NCBI GenBank assembly: GCA_018268785.1
Contig: JAFDVY010000019.1
Location: forward strand, 1-43,300
Length of the DNA: 43,300 nucleotides
Reading direction: 5' to 3'
Source: Acidobacteriota bacterium
Lineage (GTDB): Bacteria > Acidobacteriota > Terriglobia > Acidiferrales > UBA7541
This document shows, piece after piece, positions 1 through 8,222 of this stretch. The notes below the pieces were generated by a model that did not search any database, had not been told where the DNA came from, and saw nothing but the letters and a program-made list of their open reading frames with translations. The position numbers and the translations under genes are program-made. How positions within the stretch are numbered: the first letter of the stretch is position 1; each line of letters begins with the position of its first letter.

Positions 1-151
1 TTTTCTGGCAAAGCATCAGTTGCCGCACGTGGCGAAACCGTTTCGGGTGGAGGAATTACTCGAAAAGGTGCACCAGGTGCTCCAGCCGGCGGCGAGGAGC
101 GGCCCGGAGCGTACGACTGCGCTTCGCAAGAATTCGGCGACGAGCGGATAG
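1..151 (+). CDS. Response regulator, C-terminal end only (partial)
   Basis: The frame beginning at base 2 is open from the window edge to a TAG at 149-151 and encodes about 49 residues. It contains the stretch HVAKPFRVEELLEKV, which is the end of a two-component receiver domain: the Lys-Pro-Phe triplet carries the conserved switch lysine and is followed by the alpha-5 helix. A short Arg/Ser/Thr-rich tail follows with no output domain, so the protein probably ends soon after its receiver. The phosphorylated Asp lies outside the window. It sits 40 bases upstream of another signalling gene on the same strand, so the two are probably co-transcribed. The receiver assignment rests on this one motif and the helix after it. 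Confidence 0.6.
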   Translation, partial: FLAKHQLPHVAKPFRVEELLEKVHQVLQPAARSGPERTTALRKNSATSG

Positions 152-191
152 TGTCGCAGGCGAGACGAGGGACAGAAGAACGGACGGAAAC

Positions 192-896
192 ATGGAGCCA
201 CGGGAGCAAACGGTGTTGCTGATCAGCGACGACGCGAAATTGTGCGCGCGCACGCGGCATGAATTGCAATCGAGGGAATCAAAGCTGCGGATTGCGATGG
301 TCAGCAGTGTGGATGCGGCGCGGCTGGTAGTGGAAGAGGAAGCCCCCGCGGTGATTTTGCTGGAAGAAGCAACCGTTCATACGGGAGACGAGAAGGGAGC
401 GCGATTGCGATTGGACGCAGTTGTTTCTTCGCTGGCAGGTTACGCGCCGGTAGTGATTTTGGGGAATGAGGCGAGACCCGCGGAACTGGATGCGCTTGTA
501 GCGGCAGGGGCGGCGGACTACATCGGTTTGCCGGAGAACAATCTGCCCGCCGCGGCGGATGTGGTGGAGAGGCGGCTGAAGCAGTCAAGACAGGTGGAAG
601 AAAACGCTTGCGCGGCCAGATACGAGTCCGAACGAGAAAGTGGCGCACACGCAGTGGAGGATTTTGGGCAATTGCTGCGGCACGAATTGAACAATCCCTT
701 GACGGGTATCCTGGGGAATGCGGAACTCTTGCTTTCCGAGGTTCGGCGGAAGAATGACGGACGCTTGCCGCAGGGCGGACAGACGCGACTGGAAACAATC
801 GCGGCACTCGCCGTGCGATTGCGTGAAACGGTTCGGCGATTGAGCCAGGAATGGGAAAGCGAGCACCGGAGCTCCCCACGGGCCAAAAGAGCGTAG
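192..896 (+). CDS. Degenerate receiver domain fused to a histidine-kinase H-box (HisKA), no ATPase domain
   Basis: The protein has 234 residues. Residues 7-130 fold-pattern like a response-regulator receiver: a beta-strand ends in an acidic pair (Asp13-Asp14), but the phosphoacceptor region reads VILLEEAT (about 55-61) with Glu instead of Asp, and the usual switch Lys is missing from the YIGLPE segment. A linker leads to RHELNNPLTGILGNAELL (163-180), a textbook HisKA phosphoacceptor box with His164, and then the second HisKA helix. The chain ends there, without the N, G1 and G2 boxes of a HATPase domain. It therefore cannot phosphorylate itself and could serve as a phosphotransfer or dimerisation partner. 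A GAF-PP2C phosphatase follows 74 bases downstream. That the two act together is inferred from position only. Confidence 0.7.
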   Translation: MEPREQTVLLISDDAKLCARTRHELQSRESKLRIAMVSSVDAARLVVEEEAPAVILLEEATVHTGDEKGARLRLDAVVSSLAGYAPVVILGNEARPAELDALVAAGAADYIGLPENNLPAAADVVERRLKQSRQVEENACAARYESERESGAHAVEDFGQLLRHELNNPLTGILGNAELLLSEVRRKNDGRLPQGGQTRLETIAALAVRLRETVRRLSQEWESEHRSSPRAKRA

Positions 897-970
897 CATC
901 GGCTCTTTTCAGGAGTGCTTCCTCTTGCTAGCCTAGGCGGCGCGAATGTCTGTCGCGTTCGCGTGCAGCC

Positions 971-2638
971 ATGCAGCCAAGTCCGCAAAAGTCGGCGCGA
1001 TCCGGGATTCCCCGGGAACTGGAAGAGAGCCTCGGCCAGTTGGAAGGCCGAATTCCGGCCAATGAGCTGGCGCTGCGCGTGGTGCGAGCGGCGACGTCTC
1101 TGCCGGGAGTGATTGGCGCGCGCCTGTGGCGTGTAGAGCAGGATTCGGCGGATGTGTGGGCGGAGATTGGAGCGCTGCCTGCGCGGGAGAGCAGTCCTTC
1201 GAAGATTTTTTCTCCGGAAAAAAACGAAACACCGTCGTCGGTTTGGACGGGCGCGCTGGGAAGCGACGACTTTCGCATGCGGGTCCTGGAAGCGCACGGC
1301 GAAAGCGCGATTGCGGAAGAGGCAAAGGCGCAACTGGCGCTTTTGGCGCGATTCGCGGCGCTGGCATTGGCGCTGGCGGAACGACGCGGGACGATGGAGG
1401 AGCTTTCGAGCATTGTCGAAGCGACGAAGAAACTGAATTCGACTCTGGACCTGGGCGAACTGATTCACATTATTTTGCAGATTGCGACGCGGCAAACGGG
1501 GGCGGGACGCGGAACGGTTTTTCTGGTGGACGCGGAGAAGAATGAAATCTGGTCGCTGGTGGGAATCGGACTGGACCAGCAGGTCATTCGAATGCCGTCG
1601 GATCGCGGAATCGCAGGGTGGGTTGCGCAGAACGGGAGGTCGGTTCGCCTTGAAAATGCATATGAGGATCCGCGCTTCGAACCGGAAGTGGACCGGAGAA
1701 TAGGATTCACCACGCGGCGATTGCTGTGTCTGCCCATTCGAAATGAGGCGGGCGCGATTGTCGGCGTCTTGCAGCTTTTGAACAAGGAAGAACCGTTCAC
1801 GAGCGAGGACGAAGCTTTTTTGGATGCGTTGAGCGCGCACGTGGCGATTGCGCTGGAGAAGGCGCAACTGCATCGCGAACGAGTAGAAAAGGAAAAGTTG
1901 GAGCGCGATCTTTCGCTGGCGAGGGAAATTCAGGCGGGGCTTTTACCGGATGCACCGCCGGTCATGCCGGGAATTGAAATCGCGGTGTCGCACCGCGCTT
2001 CGCAGATGGTTGGCGGGGATTACTACGACTTCGTGAGACTGCCGCCGGAGGAGAACGGCGGACTGTTGATCGTGGTGGCGGACGTGGAAGGGAAAGGCGC
2101 GGCGTCAGCGCTAGTGATGGCGAATGTACAGGCGACGTTGCACGCGCTGGCGGATCAGCCGGCGCCGCTGGAAAAATTGCCGGCGACAATCAATCAGAAG
2201 ATGCTCGTGGCGGGATCAGGCGGGCGGCGGACGAAATATTTGAGTATGTTTCTGGCGTCGCTGGATGAGAGCGGGAAGAAACTGCGCTATGTGAATGCGG
2301 GGCATGTGCCGCCAGCGGTGATTCGCGCGGATGGTTCGTGCGAGTGGCTTACGGAAGGCGGAATGGTGGTTGGGCTTTTGCCGGATCAGGAATATTCGAG
2401 CGGCATGCTGGCCTTGAATAAGGATGATTTGCTGGTGGCGTGCACGGACGGGATTACAGAAGCGATGGACGCTAGTGGAATTGAGTTTGGACGGCTGCGC
2501 TTGGCGGAGTTAGTGACGCGACTGCGCGCGCTGGCACCACAGGAGATTTTGGATGGAGTGCTGGAAGCGGTGAATGCTCACGCGCGCGGCGGCATGTATG
2601 AGGACGACCGCATTTTGATGGTGCTGAAGGCGCTTTAG
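971..2638 (+). CDS. GAF-domain PP2C-type (SpoIIE/RsbU-like) serine phosphatase
   Basis: The protein has 555 residues. Residues about 30-135 look like a first, weaker GAF domain; residues about 155-295 are a clear GAF domain with the typical MPSDRGIAGWVAQNG and LCLPIRN segments. A coiled-coil linker (about 298-325) leads to a PP2C/SpoIIE phosphatase domain. Metal-binding motifs are intact: GGDYYDF (348-354), DVEGKGAASA (371-380) and, near the C terminus, ACTDGITEA and YEDDRI. Family members dephosphorylate anti-sigma-factor antagonists in partner-switching pathways; no anti-sigma factor or antagonist is seen here, so the target is unknown. The ATG at 971 has no convincing Shine-Dalgarno sequence. 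The stop codon overlaps that of the convergent hydrolase gene by a few bases. Confidence 0.88.
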   Translation: MQPSPQKSARSGIPRELEESLGQLEGRIPANELALRVVRAATSLPGVIGARLWRVEQDSADVWAEIGALPARESSPSKIFSPEKNETPSSVWTGALGSDDFRMRVLEAHGESAIAEEAKAQLALLARFAALALALAERRGTMEELSSIVEATKKLNSTLDLGELIHIILQIATRQTGAGRGTVFLVDAEKNEIWSLVGIGLDQQVIRMPSDRGIAGWVAQNGRSVRLENAYEDPRFEPEVDRRIGFTTRRLLCLPIRNEAGAIVGVLQLLNKEEPFTSEDEAFLDALSAHVAIALEKAQLHRERVEKEKLERDLSLAREIQAGLLPDAPPVMPGIEIAVSHRASQMVGGDYYDFVRLPPEENGGLLIVVADVEGKGAASALVMANVQATLHALADQPAPLEKLPATINQKMLVAGSGGRRTKYLSMFLASLDESGKKLRYVNAGHVPPAVIRADGSCEWLTEGGMVVGLLPDQEYSSGMLALNKDDLLVACTDGITEAMDASGIEFGRLRLAELVTRLRALAPQEILDGVLEAVNAHARGGMYEDDRILMVLKAL

Positions 2639-3573
2639 TTCGTTGGCGCAGGTTGAGCCTGTCTGTAGCGTTCGAAAAATTCAAGGACACGTTTGCGAAA
2701 TTCGACGGGCTCGTAGCCGAGAGCGGCGGTGTGGTACGCCTTGGGAACGCGCCAGAATTCTTTCTGGCCGCGGGCGGCGCGGAAAATCATTTCGCTGTGG
2801 CGGCAGGGGAGCGCGTGATCTTCCTCGTCGCAGATGATGAGGACAGGGAAGGCGCGCGCGGCGACGGATTTTTCGGGCGAGACCTCCGACGCGGGAAAGC
2901 CCGCGAGTTTTGCGCCGCGATAGACCATGAGCCATGCACCGGGTGCGAAGAGTGTTTTGCCGAGCCAGGGATACTGGCGCAGGCCGGCGTAGTCGTAAGC
3001 GGCCTCCTGCAGATTGGCGAAGGAGGCTTCGGCGACGACGGCTTCGATGCGGGGGTCGGCTCCGGCGGATTGCAGGGAAATCCCCGCGCCCATGGATTCT
3101 CCGAGCGCAAAGAGGTGCAGCGGCTTTTCGGCGGCTAGCAGTGCGTCGATGATGGCGCTGGTGTCTTTGCGCTCGAGCCAGCCGTAAGTAGCGATGTCGC
3201 CGCCGCTTTCGCCGTGGGAGCGCGCGTCCATCATCACGACAGAGTAGCCGTTTTGCAGGAGCGGTTCGGATTGGCCAACAACTCCGATGCGATTGTCGGA
3301 AACTCCGTGAAAGAGCAGAACCCAGGAGCCGTTGGGATTTTCCGCGCGGACTTTCCAGCCGCGCAGGATGGCCCCATCGGGAGCTTTGACGATGAAGTCT
3401 TCACGCCTGGCATGAGTGTGTTTGAAGCTTTCGTCGGCATCGCGGATGAGGTCCGCGGTTAATGCCCGCTTCATCGGGTGAAGAAACAAAGGGCCCGCAA
3501 GCCAGCCGCCGATGGCAGCGAGAGTGACCGGGAAGAGAGTCAACAGAAGCAGGATGCGAATTCCGAGTTTCAT
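2635..3573 (-). CDS. Membrane-anchored alpha/beta hydrolase
   Basis: The protein has 312 residues. An N-terminal hydrophobic segment (about 5-30) should anchor it in the inner membrane or act as an uncleaved signal. The alpha/beta-hydrolase core begins with the oxyanion-loop motif LLFHGVSDN (87-93). The nucleophile elbow is GESMG with Ser160, the acid is probably Asp252 in CDEEDHALP, and the base is His281 in KAYHTAAL, so the triad is complete. It resembles the serine aminopeptidase S33 / Bem46-type hydrolases, whose substrates are mostly unknown. It lies 51 bases downstream of the NatB-like permease on the same strand and may be the third gene of that operon. Confidence 0.83.
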   Translation of the reverse strand: MKLGIRILLLLTLFPVTLAAIGGWLAGPLFLHPMKRALTADLIRDADESFKHTHARREDFIVKAPDGAILRGWKVRAENPNGSWVLLFHGVSDNRIGVVGQSEPLLQNGYSVVMMDARSHGESGGDIATYGWLERKDTSAIIDALLAAEKPLHLFALGESMGAGISLQSAGADPRIEAVVAEASFANLQEAAYDYAGLRQYPWLGKTLFAPGAWLMVYRGAKLAGFPASEVSPEKSVAARAFPVLIICDEEDHALPCRHSEMIFRAARGQKEFWRVPKAYHTAALGYEPVEFRKRVLEFFERYRQAQPAPTN

Positions 3574-3624
3574 CTAGTGGAAGATACGTAAAAGAAGCAC
3601 ATAGGTTCCAGTGGACGAAATGCT

Positions 3625-4836
3625 TTATGAGCGAAACAGTACTGACTCGCGCTGGAACATTTTCACAGCGAGGGAGAGTGCGACAGCCGCGTAGGCGCAA
3701 GTGGAAATGAAGATTATGGCGATGAAATTCCAGTGGTAAGTGCCGATGACAAGTTCCTTGCAGAGAAGGCTGACGTTGAGGATAGGCACCAGGGAGAGCT
3801 TGGCATTCAGGTCCACGCCCGGCAGCATCGCTGCGATAGCCGGAATGATGACAATGAAGATCAGGGGCACGAGATAGGTTTGCGCTTCTTTGTAAGTTTT
3901 TGCAAAAGAGGCGATCGTCAGTTGGACCGAGGCGAACAGAACAGCCAGGGGAATGGCCATAATGAATACAGAAAGCGCGGCGCCGATGCCGATATGCATC
4001 TGCATAGTTTCTTTGCCCGCCTGGGCGGCTTGTGCCTGAAAGGCGTTTGCTATCGTGAAGGAGATTCCCATCGAAATGACGGAGAGAGCGGCTGTTGCCA
4101 GCGCAGTGGTGAGAACGAGAAGGAATTTACCAACTACCAGGTGAGCGCGGGAGATCGGGCTGGAAAGAATAGTTTCCATCGTGCCGCGCTCTTTTTCGCC
4201 CGCGGTGAGGTCGATTGCGGGATGCATGCCGCCATTGAAGCAGAGGAAGACAACGATGTAGGCGATAAATCCGCCGAAAAAGAGAGCTGCACCGGATTTT
4301 TCCGGCGGCGCTATATTTTTCTTTGTGATGTCAAAGGGGTCCAGGACTTCAGGAGAGAGCTTTTGCGCGACGACGCGATTCTTGACCACAGTGTCGCGAT
4401 ACGCCTTGAGCGAGTCATTGATCTTTCCCGCTGCGATTTCAGATTTCAGCTCTCCCGAATAGTTGTAGACAACTACTTCCAATTTTTTCTGGTCCGCCAG
4501 GTTCTTATCAAAACCAGGCGGAATTTCAACGGCAACAGGGACCTCTTTTTCCATGACGCGATTTTTCCAGTCTGGCGTGGCTGGAACGATTTCGACTTTG
4601 GGAGTTGCCTTCAGAGCGGCAAGAAGACCGGGGGAGTCTTCCCCTCCAACCAGCATGACTTTGGGCGAAGATTCTTCGGCCTTGTTTGCAATGTTCTGCA
4701 CGAGGCTCATGAATCCGACGCTCAAAAGAGGAAACAAGAAGAGCGGCACAACGACGCTTGCGACGACGGTGCGCCGGTCGCGCAGCGCTTCGCGGAGTTC
4801 CTTGCGGTAGACGATGCCAATATTGCGGAGAGACAT
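3625..4836 (-). CDS. ABC-2 type transporter permease, NatB-like
   Basis: The protein has 403 residues. A first membrane segment (about 22-45) is followed by a large extracytoplasmic domain (about 50-190) and then about five membrane helices. The signature GEKERGTMETILSSPISR after the second helix is characteristic of the NatB/ABC-2 permease group. The start codon directly abuts the stop codon of the upstream ATPase gene (zero spacing), so the two are translationally coupled and form one exporter. NatAB of Bacillus exports sodium; many relatives export other substrates, so sodium is only a family-level guess here. Confidence 0.88.
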   Translation of the reverse strand: MSLRNIGIVYRKELREALRDRRTVVASVVVPLFLFPLLSVGFMSLVQNIANKAEESSPKVMLVGGEDSPGLLAALKATPKVEIVPATPDWKNRVMEKEVPVAVEIPPGFDKNLADQKKLEVVVYNYSGELKSEIAAGKINDSLKAYRDTVVKNRVVAQKLSPEVLDPFDITKKNIAPPEKSGAALFFGGFIAYIVVFLCFNGGMHPAIDLTAGEKERGTMETILSSPISRAHLVVGKFLLVLTTALATAALSVISMGISFTIANAFQAQAAQAGKETMQMHIGIGAALSVFIMAIPLAVLFASVQLTIASFAKTYKEAQTYLVPLIFIVIIPAIAAMLPGVDLNAKLSLVPILNVSLLCKELVIGTYHWNFIAIIFISTCAYAAVALSLAVKMFQRESVLFRS

Positions 4837-5592
4837 TTACCTGGCCTCCGGTTCGACGTACAAAGGTGCGACGGCTTTGACGAAGATTTCCTCGAGGTCC
4901 TGCTCGCCGTGCTTTTCGCGCAACTGCGGCAAAGTACCCTCGGTAAGCAGTTTGCCGGACTGAATAATTCCGACCACGTCGCAAAGTTTTTCGACCTCGG
5001 TCATGATGTGCGTCGAAAAAATGACAGTTTTCCCGCGGTCGCGACATTCCTTGATGAACGCGATGATCGTGCGCGCGGTCATGACGTCGAGCCCGGAAGT
5101 CGGCTCGTCAAAAATCATAACTGGCGGATCATGGACAAGAGTGCGTGCGATGGAAGTCTTCTGCTTCATGCCGGTGGAGAGTTTGTCGCAACGGCGGTCG
5201 CGAAATTCATTCATGTCGAGGCGGCTGAAAATGGTATCTACTCGCTGCTTCAGGGTGGTTTCGTCGAGGCCGTTGAGACGGCCGAAGTATTCGACCATTT
5301 CCTGAGCGGTGAGGCGGGGATAGAGGGCCGTGCCGCCGGAAAGAAAACCGACGGAAGCGCGAACCTTTTCGGGGGATTCGACAACGTCGTGGCCATCGAC
5401 GATTGCAGTGCCGTCGGTGGGCTCAAGAATAGTGGCCAGCATGCGGAGAGTAGTGGTCTTGCCGGCTCCGTTGGCTCCGAGCAGGCCGTAGATTTGGCCG
5501 GGCCTGGCGGTGAACGTAACGTCATCGACGGCCCGAACTTCGCCCCGCTTTTTATCCTGAAATCGTTTGGACAAACCACGAGCTTCAATCAC
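4837..5592 (-). CDS. ABC transporter ATP-binding protein, NatA-like
   Basis: The protein has 251 residues, the normal size for a single ABC ATPase. Walker A is GANGAGKT (39-46), the ABC signature is LSTGMKQK (138-145), Walker B is VMIFDEP (158-164) with the following TSGLD D-loop, and the switch His is His195 in FSTHIMTEVE. The GMKQK form of the signature is typical of the NatA/CcmA-like exporter subgroup. It is the first gene of the minus-strand natA-natB-hydrolase unit. It is also the only ABC ATPase in the window, which matters because the divergent MacA/MacB-like operon has none. Confidence 0.9.
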   Translation of the reverse strand: MIEARGLSKRFQDKKRGEVRAVDDVTFTARPGQIYGLLGANGAGKTTTLRMLATILEPTDGTAIVDGHDVVESPEKVRASVGFLSGGTALYPRLTAQEMVEYFGRLNGLDETTLKQRVDTIFSRLDMNEFRDRRCDKLSTGMKQKTSIARTLVHDPPVMIFDEPTSGLDVMTARTIIAFIKECRDRGKTVIFSTHIMTEVEKLCDVVGIIQSGKLLTEGTLPQLREKHGEQDLEEIFVKAVAPLYVEPEAR

Positions 5593-5938
5593 TGGAGGAC
5601 CTCACACGAGCTTCGAGGATGCCGTTTGCAACCGTTCTAACAGTAATACGCCCAATGGCACGGAAAGATTACAGCACAGAGCCAGACCGGGCAGGAGGCT
5701 AAAGTGATCACCGGGGCAAACTACATCTTTCAAAGCGTTGGCTGCATCTCTTTGATGGTGGGCAAGATAAGACTGCTTTCTATAGTGGAAGGTCGAGGGG
5801 CTTGGTAAACTGTTGGTGCTGGGAAACCCGCTGGGCGTCAGGAAAGTTATTTACCGCAAGGGTACGGAAGTTAGAAGCGCGAGAGCGCGAGCATAGAGCC
5901 GTGTGTCACGAGGCGTGCGAGGCGAGCTGATTCAGCTT
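5593..5938. other. Intergenic divergent promoter region
   Basis: This 346-base gap separates the minus-strand exporter operon from the plus-strand efflux operon, so both promoters should lie here. A -10-like TATAGT at 5781-5786 faces the plus-strand operon but has no good -35 partner at 17 bases. No open frame with protein-like character, no strong hairpin and no recognisable operator was seen. Confidence 0.4.
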
Positions 5939-7228
5939 ATGGAACGCAGAATTCGAAACCGAATTTTAATCTTCCTTGTGGCGGCGGGGATTGTCGCGTT
6001 TTTTCTGGTGTGGGTGAGCGGGCGGCAGCAAGTGGCGAAAATCATGGCCGTGAAGCCGGTGGTCGAAAATCTAGTGGCCTCCGTTTCCAGCAACGGCAAA
6101 GTGGAACCGATCTCACCCTACGTGATGCGGGCACAACTCGACACGTTTGTGCAGAAGATCCACGCCCAGGAAGGGCAGTCAGTGAAGAAGGGGCAATTGC
6201 TTCTGGAATTGGATGTGAAGGATGCCGCGGCGCAATTGGCGCAGGCACAGTCACGCTTGCTGCAGGCGCAGGACGATTTGCGCGCAGCACAAGGGGGCGG
6301 ACGCTCGGACGCCGCGGCGAGGGCGTCTGGGGATTTGGCGAAGGCAATAGCGGAGCGCGATCGAGTGAAGCGCAGCCATGATGCCCTGCAACGACTGGTT
6401 GCGCAGCAGGCAGCGACAAAAGATGAATTGGCTGCGAATGAAGTGGAATTGACCAAAGCACAGTCCGAGGTGGACCGACTGACGGCAGTGAAGAGCGAAT
6501 TCGACCGTGCGGTAAAGCTGGATGCAGGGAAGTACAACTTGCAGGTGCAACAGGTACAGAACGAAGTCGCTGCATGGCTGGAGAAAGTAGGCGATGGAAA
6601 GATAACGGCGCCTGCGGACGGCACGCTCTATTCGCTTCCGGTGCGACAGGGCGATTTTGTGAAAGTTGGGGATTTGCTGGCCGAGATGGCCGATTTGCAC
6701 AAAGTTCGCGTGCGAGCGTTTGTGGATGAACCGGAACTTGGCGGACTAGAGCCGAATGAACCTGTGCGAATTACCTGGGATGCGCTGCCGAACCGGACCT
6801 GGGAAGGAAAGACGGAAGTGATTCCCAAACAGGTGGTTCCGCGCGGCTCGCGAAGCGTCGGCGAGCTTCTATGTTCGGTGAACAACGAGAAGCTGGAATT
6901 GCTTCCCAACGTGAACGTGGATGTGCGAATCAGCGCGCGCGAACGAAATAATGTATTGACGGTGCCGCGATCCGCCGTGGAATCGGAAGCAGGGAAACGG
7001 TTTGTCTTTGTGGTGAAGGACGGCGGACTGAACGTCGGCAAGAACATGCTGGAGAAGCGTCCGATCGTCGTGGGGATTGCGGATGCAGCGAACTATGAAG
7101 TGATCGCGGGGCTGAGCGCGGGAGAGATGGTGGCGCTACCCGGCGATTTCGATTTGCGCGACGGAATGCTGGTGAAAGTCGTGAATTCCGACGCGTCTGG
7201 CTTCTTGGGTGGGCCCAGTGCGAATTAA
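5939..7228 (+). CDS. MacA/HlyD-type periplasmic adaptor (membrane fusion protein)
   Basis: From the ATG at 5939 the protein has 429 residues; an in-frame GTG at 5903 would add 12. I prefer the ATG because it places the charged MERRIRNR segment directly before the single membrane helix (ILIFLVAAGIVAFFLVWV). Then come the first half of the lipoyl domain (VQKIHAQEGQSVKKGQLLLELD), a long alpha-helical hairpin rich in Ala, Gln and charged residues, the second lipoyl half (GKITAPADGTLYSLPVRQGD) and a beta-barrel domain with the VRITWDALP segment. The family bridges an inner-membrane transporter to a TolC channel. The next three genes are consistent with that: TPR protein, FtsX-type permease and TolC homologue. 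Confidence 0.87.
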   Translation: MERRIRNRILIFLVAAGIVAFFLVWVSGRQQVAKIMAVKPVVENLVASVSSNGKVEPISPYVMRAQLDTFVQKIHAQEGQSVKKGQLLLELDVKDAAAQLAQAQSRLLQAQDDLRAAQGGGRSDAAARASGDLAKAIAERDRVKRSHDALQRLVAQQAATKDELAANEVELTKAQSEVDRLTAVKSEFDRAVKLDAGKYNLQVQQVQNEVAAWLEKVGDGKITAPADGTLYSLPVRQGDFVKVGDLLAEMADLHKVRVRAFVDEPELGGLEPNEPVRITWDALPNRTWEGKTEVIPKQVVPRGSRSVGELLCSVNNEKLELLPNVNVDVRISARERNNVLTVPRSAVESEAGKRFVFVVKDGGLNVGKNMLEKRPIVVGIADAANYEVIAGLSAGEMVALPGDFDLRDGMLVKVVNSDASGFLGGPSAN

Positions 7229-8213
7229 AGGATTGGTTTGTGCGCTCGTTACATTTCTCGTTTGTGCCGGAGTTCCCGGCGCAAGAGGGATTACTTTGAA
7301 TGAAGCGATGGAGGCCGCTTTGCGGGCCTACACGCAGGGGGATTATCCGAAAGCTGTACAGATCTTGCAGGCTGCCAGCGCAGCGGAACCGAATAACGCG
7401 GAAATTCACCTGCTGCTGGCAAAAAACTTTTATGAACTGCAGGAGCGGGACAGGGCGGTGGCGAGTGCAGAACGCGCCGTTGCCATCGATCCAAAGAACT
7501 CGGTTTATCACGAATGGCTGGGACGAACGTATGGAGAGAAAGCCGATCACTCCGGATGGTTTTCTGCGTTGTCGCTGGCAAAAAAAGCCCGAAAAGAATT
7601 TGCAACCGCGGTGGAGCTGAACGAGAGGAATTTTTCCGCGATGCAGGCGCTGATCGAGTTCGATTGCAGCGCTCCGGGAATTGCCGGCGGGGGTGAAGAC
7701 AAAGCCGCCAAAGAAATCGAGAAAATTGCTTCGCTGGACGTGGCGGAAGGTCACTACGCTCGCGGGAATTGCCGCCGGCAAAAGAAGGACTATGCCGTGG
7801 CCGACGCGGAATTCACAAAGGCGCTGGACAGCAATCTCAAGTCCGCCGATTTGGTTTATGACATCGGCGATTACGCGATGAAGCAGGATCAGGCTGACCG
7901 GCTACTTTCCGTCGTGCAGATGGGGCAAAAGCTCGACCCGAAGGACCCGCGCGGGGCCTTTTACCTGGCGACAGCGCAGATTCTGCGCGGGGAGAAAATC
8001 GCAGAGTCGGAAAAGGCAATCCGAGAATATCTCGAGAAAGCGCCCAAGCGGAACAACTATCCTTCTCCCGCAATTGCGCACTACTGGCTGGGAAGACTTG
8101 CCGAAAATCAGAAATCGCGGGACGCTGCGATTGCGGAATATGAAACGGCACTGAAGCTGGAGCCGAAAAACCGGTATGCAACGGAAGCCCTGAAGCGCAT
8201 CAAGAAACAATGA
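7209..8213 (+). CDS. Exported TPR-repeat protein
   Basis: The protein has about 334 residues from a GTG at 7209 (another in-frame GTG is at 7218), overlapping the end of the adaptor gene. An N-terminal signal peptide (LVCALVTFLVCAGVPGARG) sends it out of the cytoplasm. The mature part is a run of tetratricopeptide repeats: examples are the helices around ALRAYTQGDYPKAVQIL, AEIHLLLAKNFYELQERDRA and the C-terminal AIAEYETALKLEPKNRYATEAL. TPRs mediate protein contacts. Its position between the adaptor and the permease suggests a periplasmic assembly or accessory role in this efflux system, but that is inference; TPR proteins are not standard MacAB-TolC parts. Confidence 0.8.
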   Translation: MGPVRIKGLVCALVTFLVCAGVPGARGITLNEAMEAALRAYTQGDYPKAVQILQAASAAEPNNAEIHLLLAKNFYELQERDRAVASAERAVAIDPKNSVYHEWLGRTYGEKADHSGWFSALSLAKKARKEFATAVELNERNFSAMQALIEFDCSAPGIAGGGEDKAAKEIEKIASLDVAEGHYARGNCRRQKKDYAVADAEFTKALDSNLKSADLVYDIGDYAMKQDQADRLLSVVQMGQKLDPKDPRGAFYLATAQILRGEKIAESEKAIREYLEKAPKRNNYPSPAIAHYWLGRLAENQKSRDAAIAEYETALKLEPKNRYATEALKRIKKQ

Positions 8214-8222
8214 AGTCTTCCT

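Noticed and set aside
518..1873. A 451-codon open frame on the minus strand
   Set aside because: It is antisense to the HisKA and GAF-PP2C genes and reads as Arg/Gln-rich, low-information sequence.
3733..5640. A 635-codon open frame on the plus strand
   Set aside because: It is antisense to the NatA/NatB-like genes, which show intact Walker, signature and ABC-2 motifs; the antisense product has no recognisable domain and a biased composition (Asp, Arg, Gly, His-rich).
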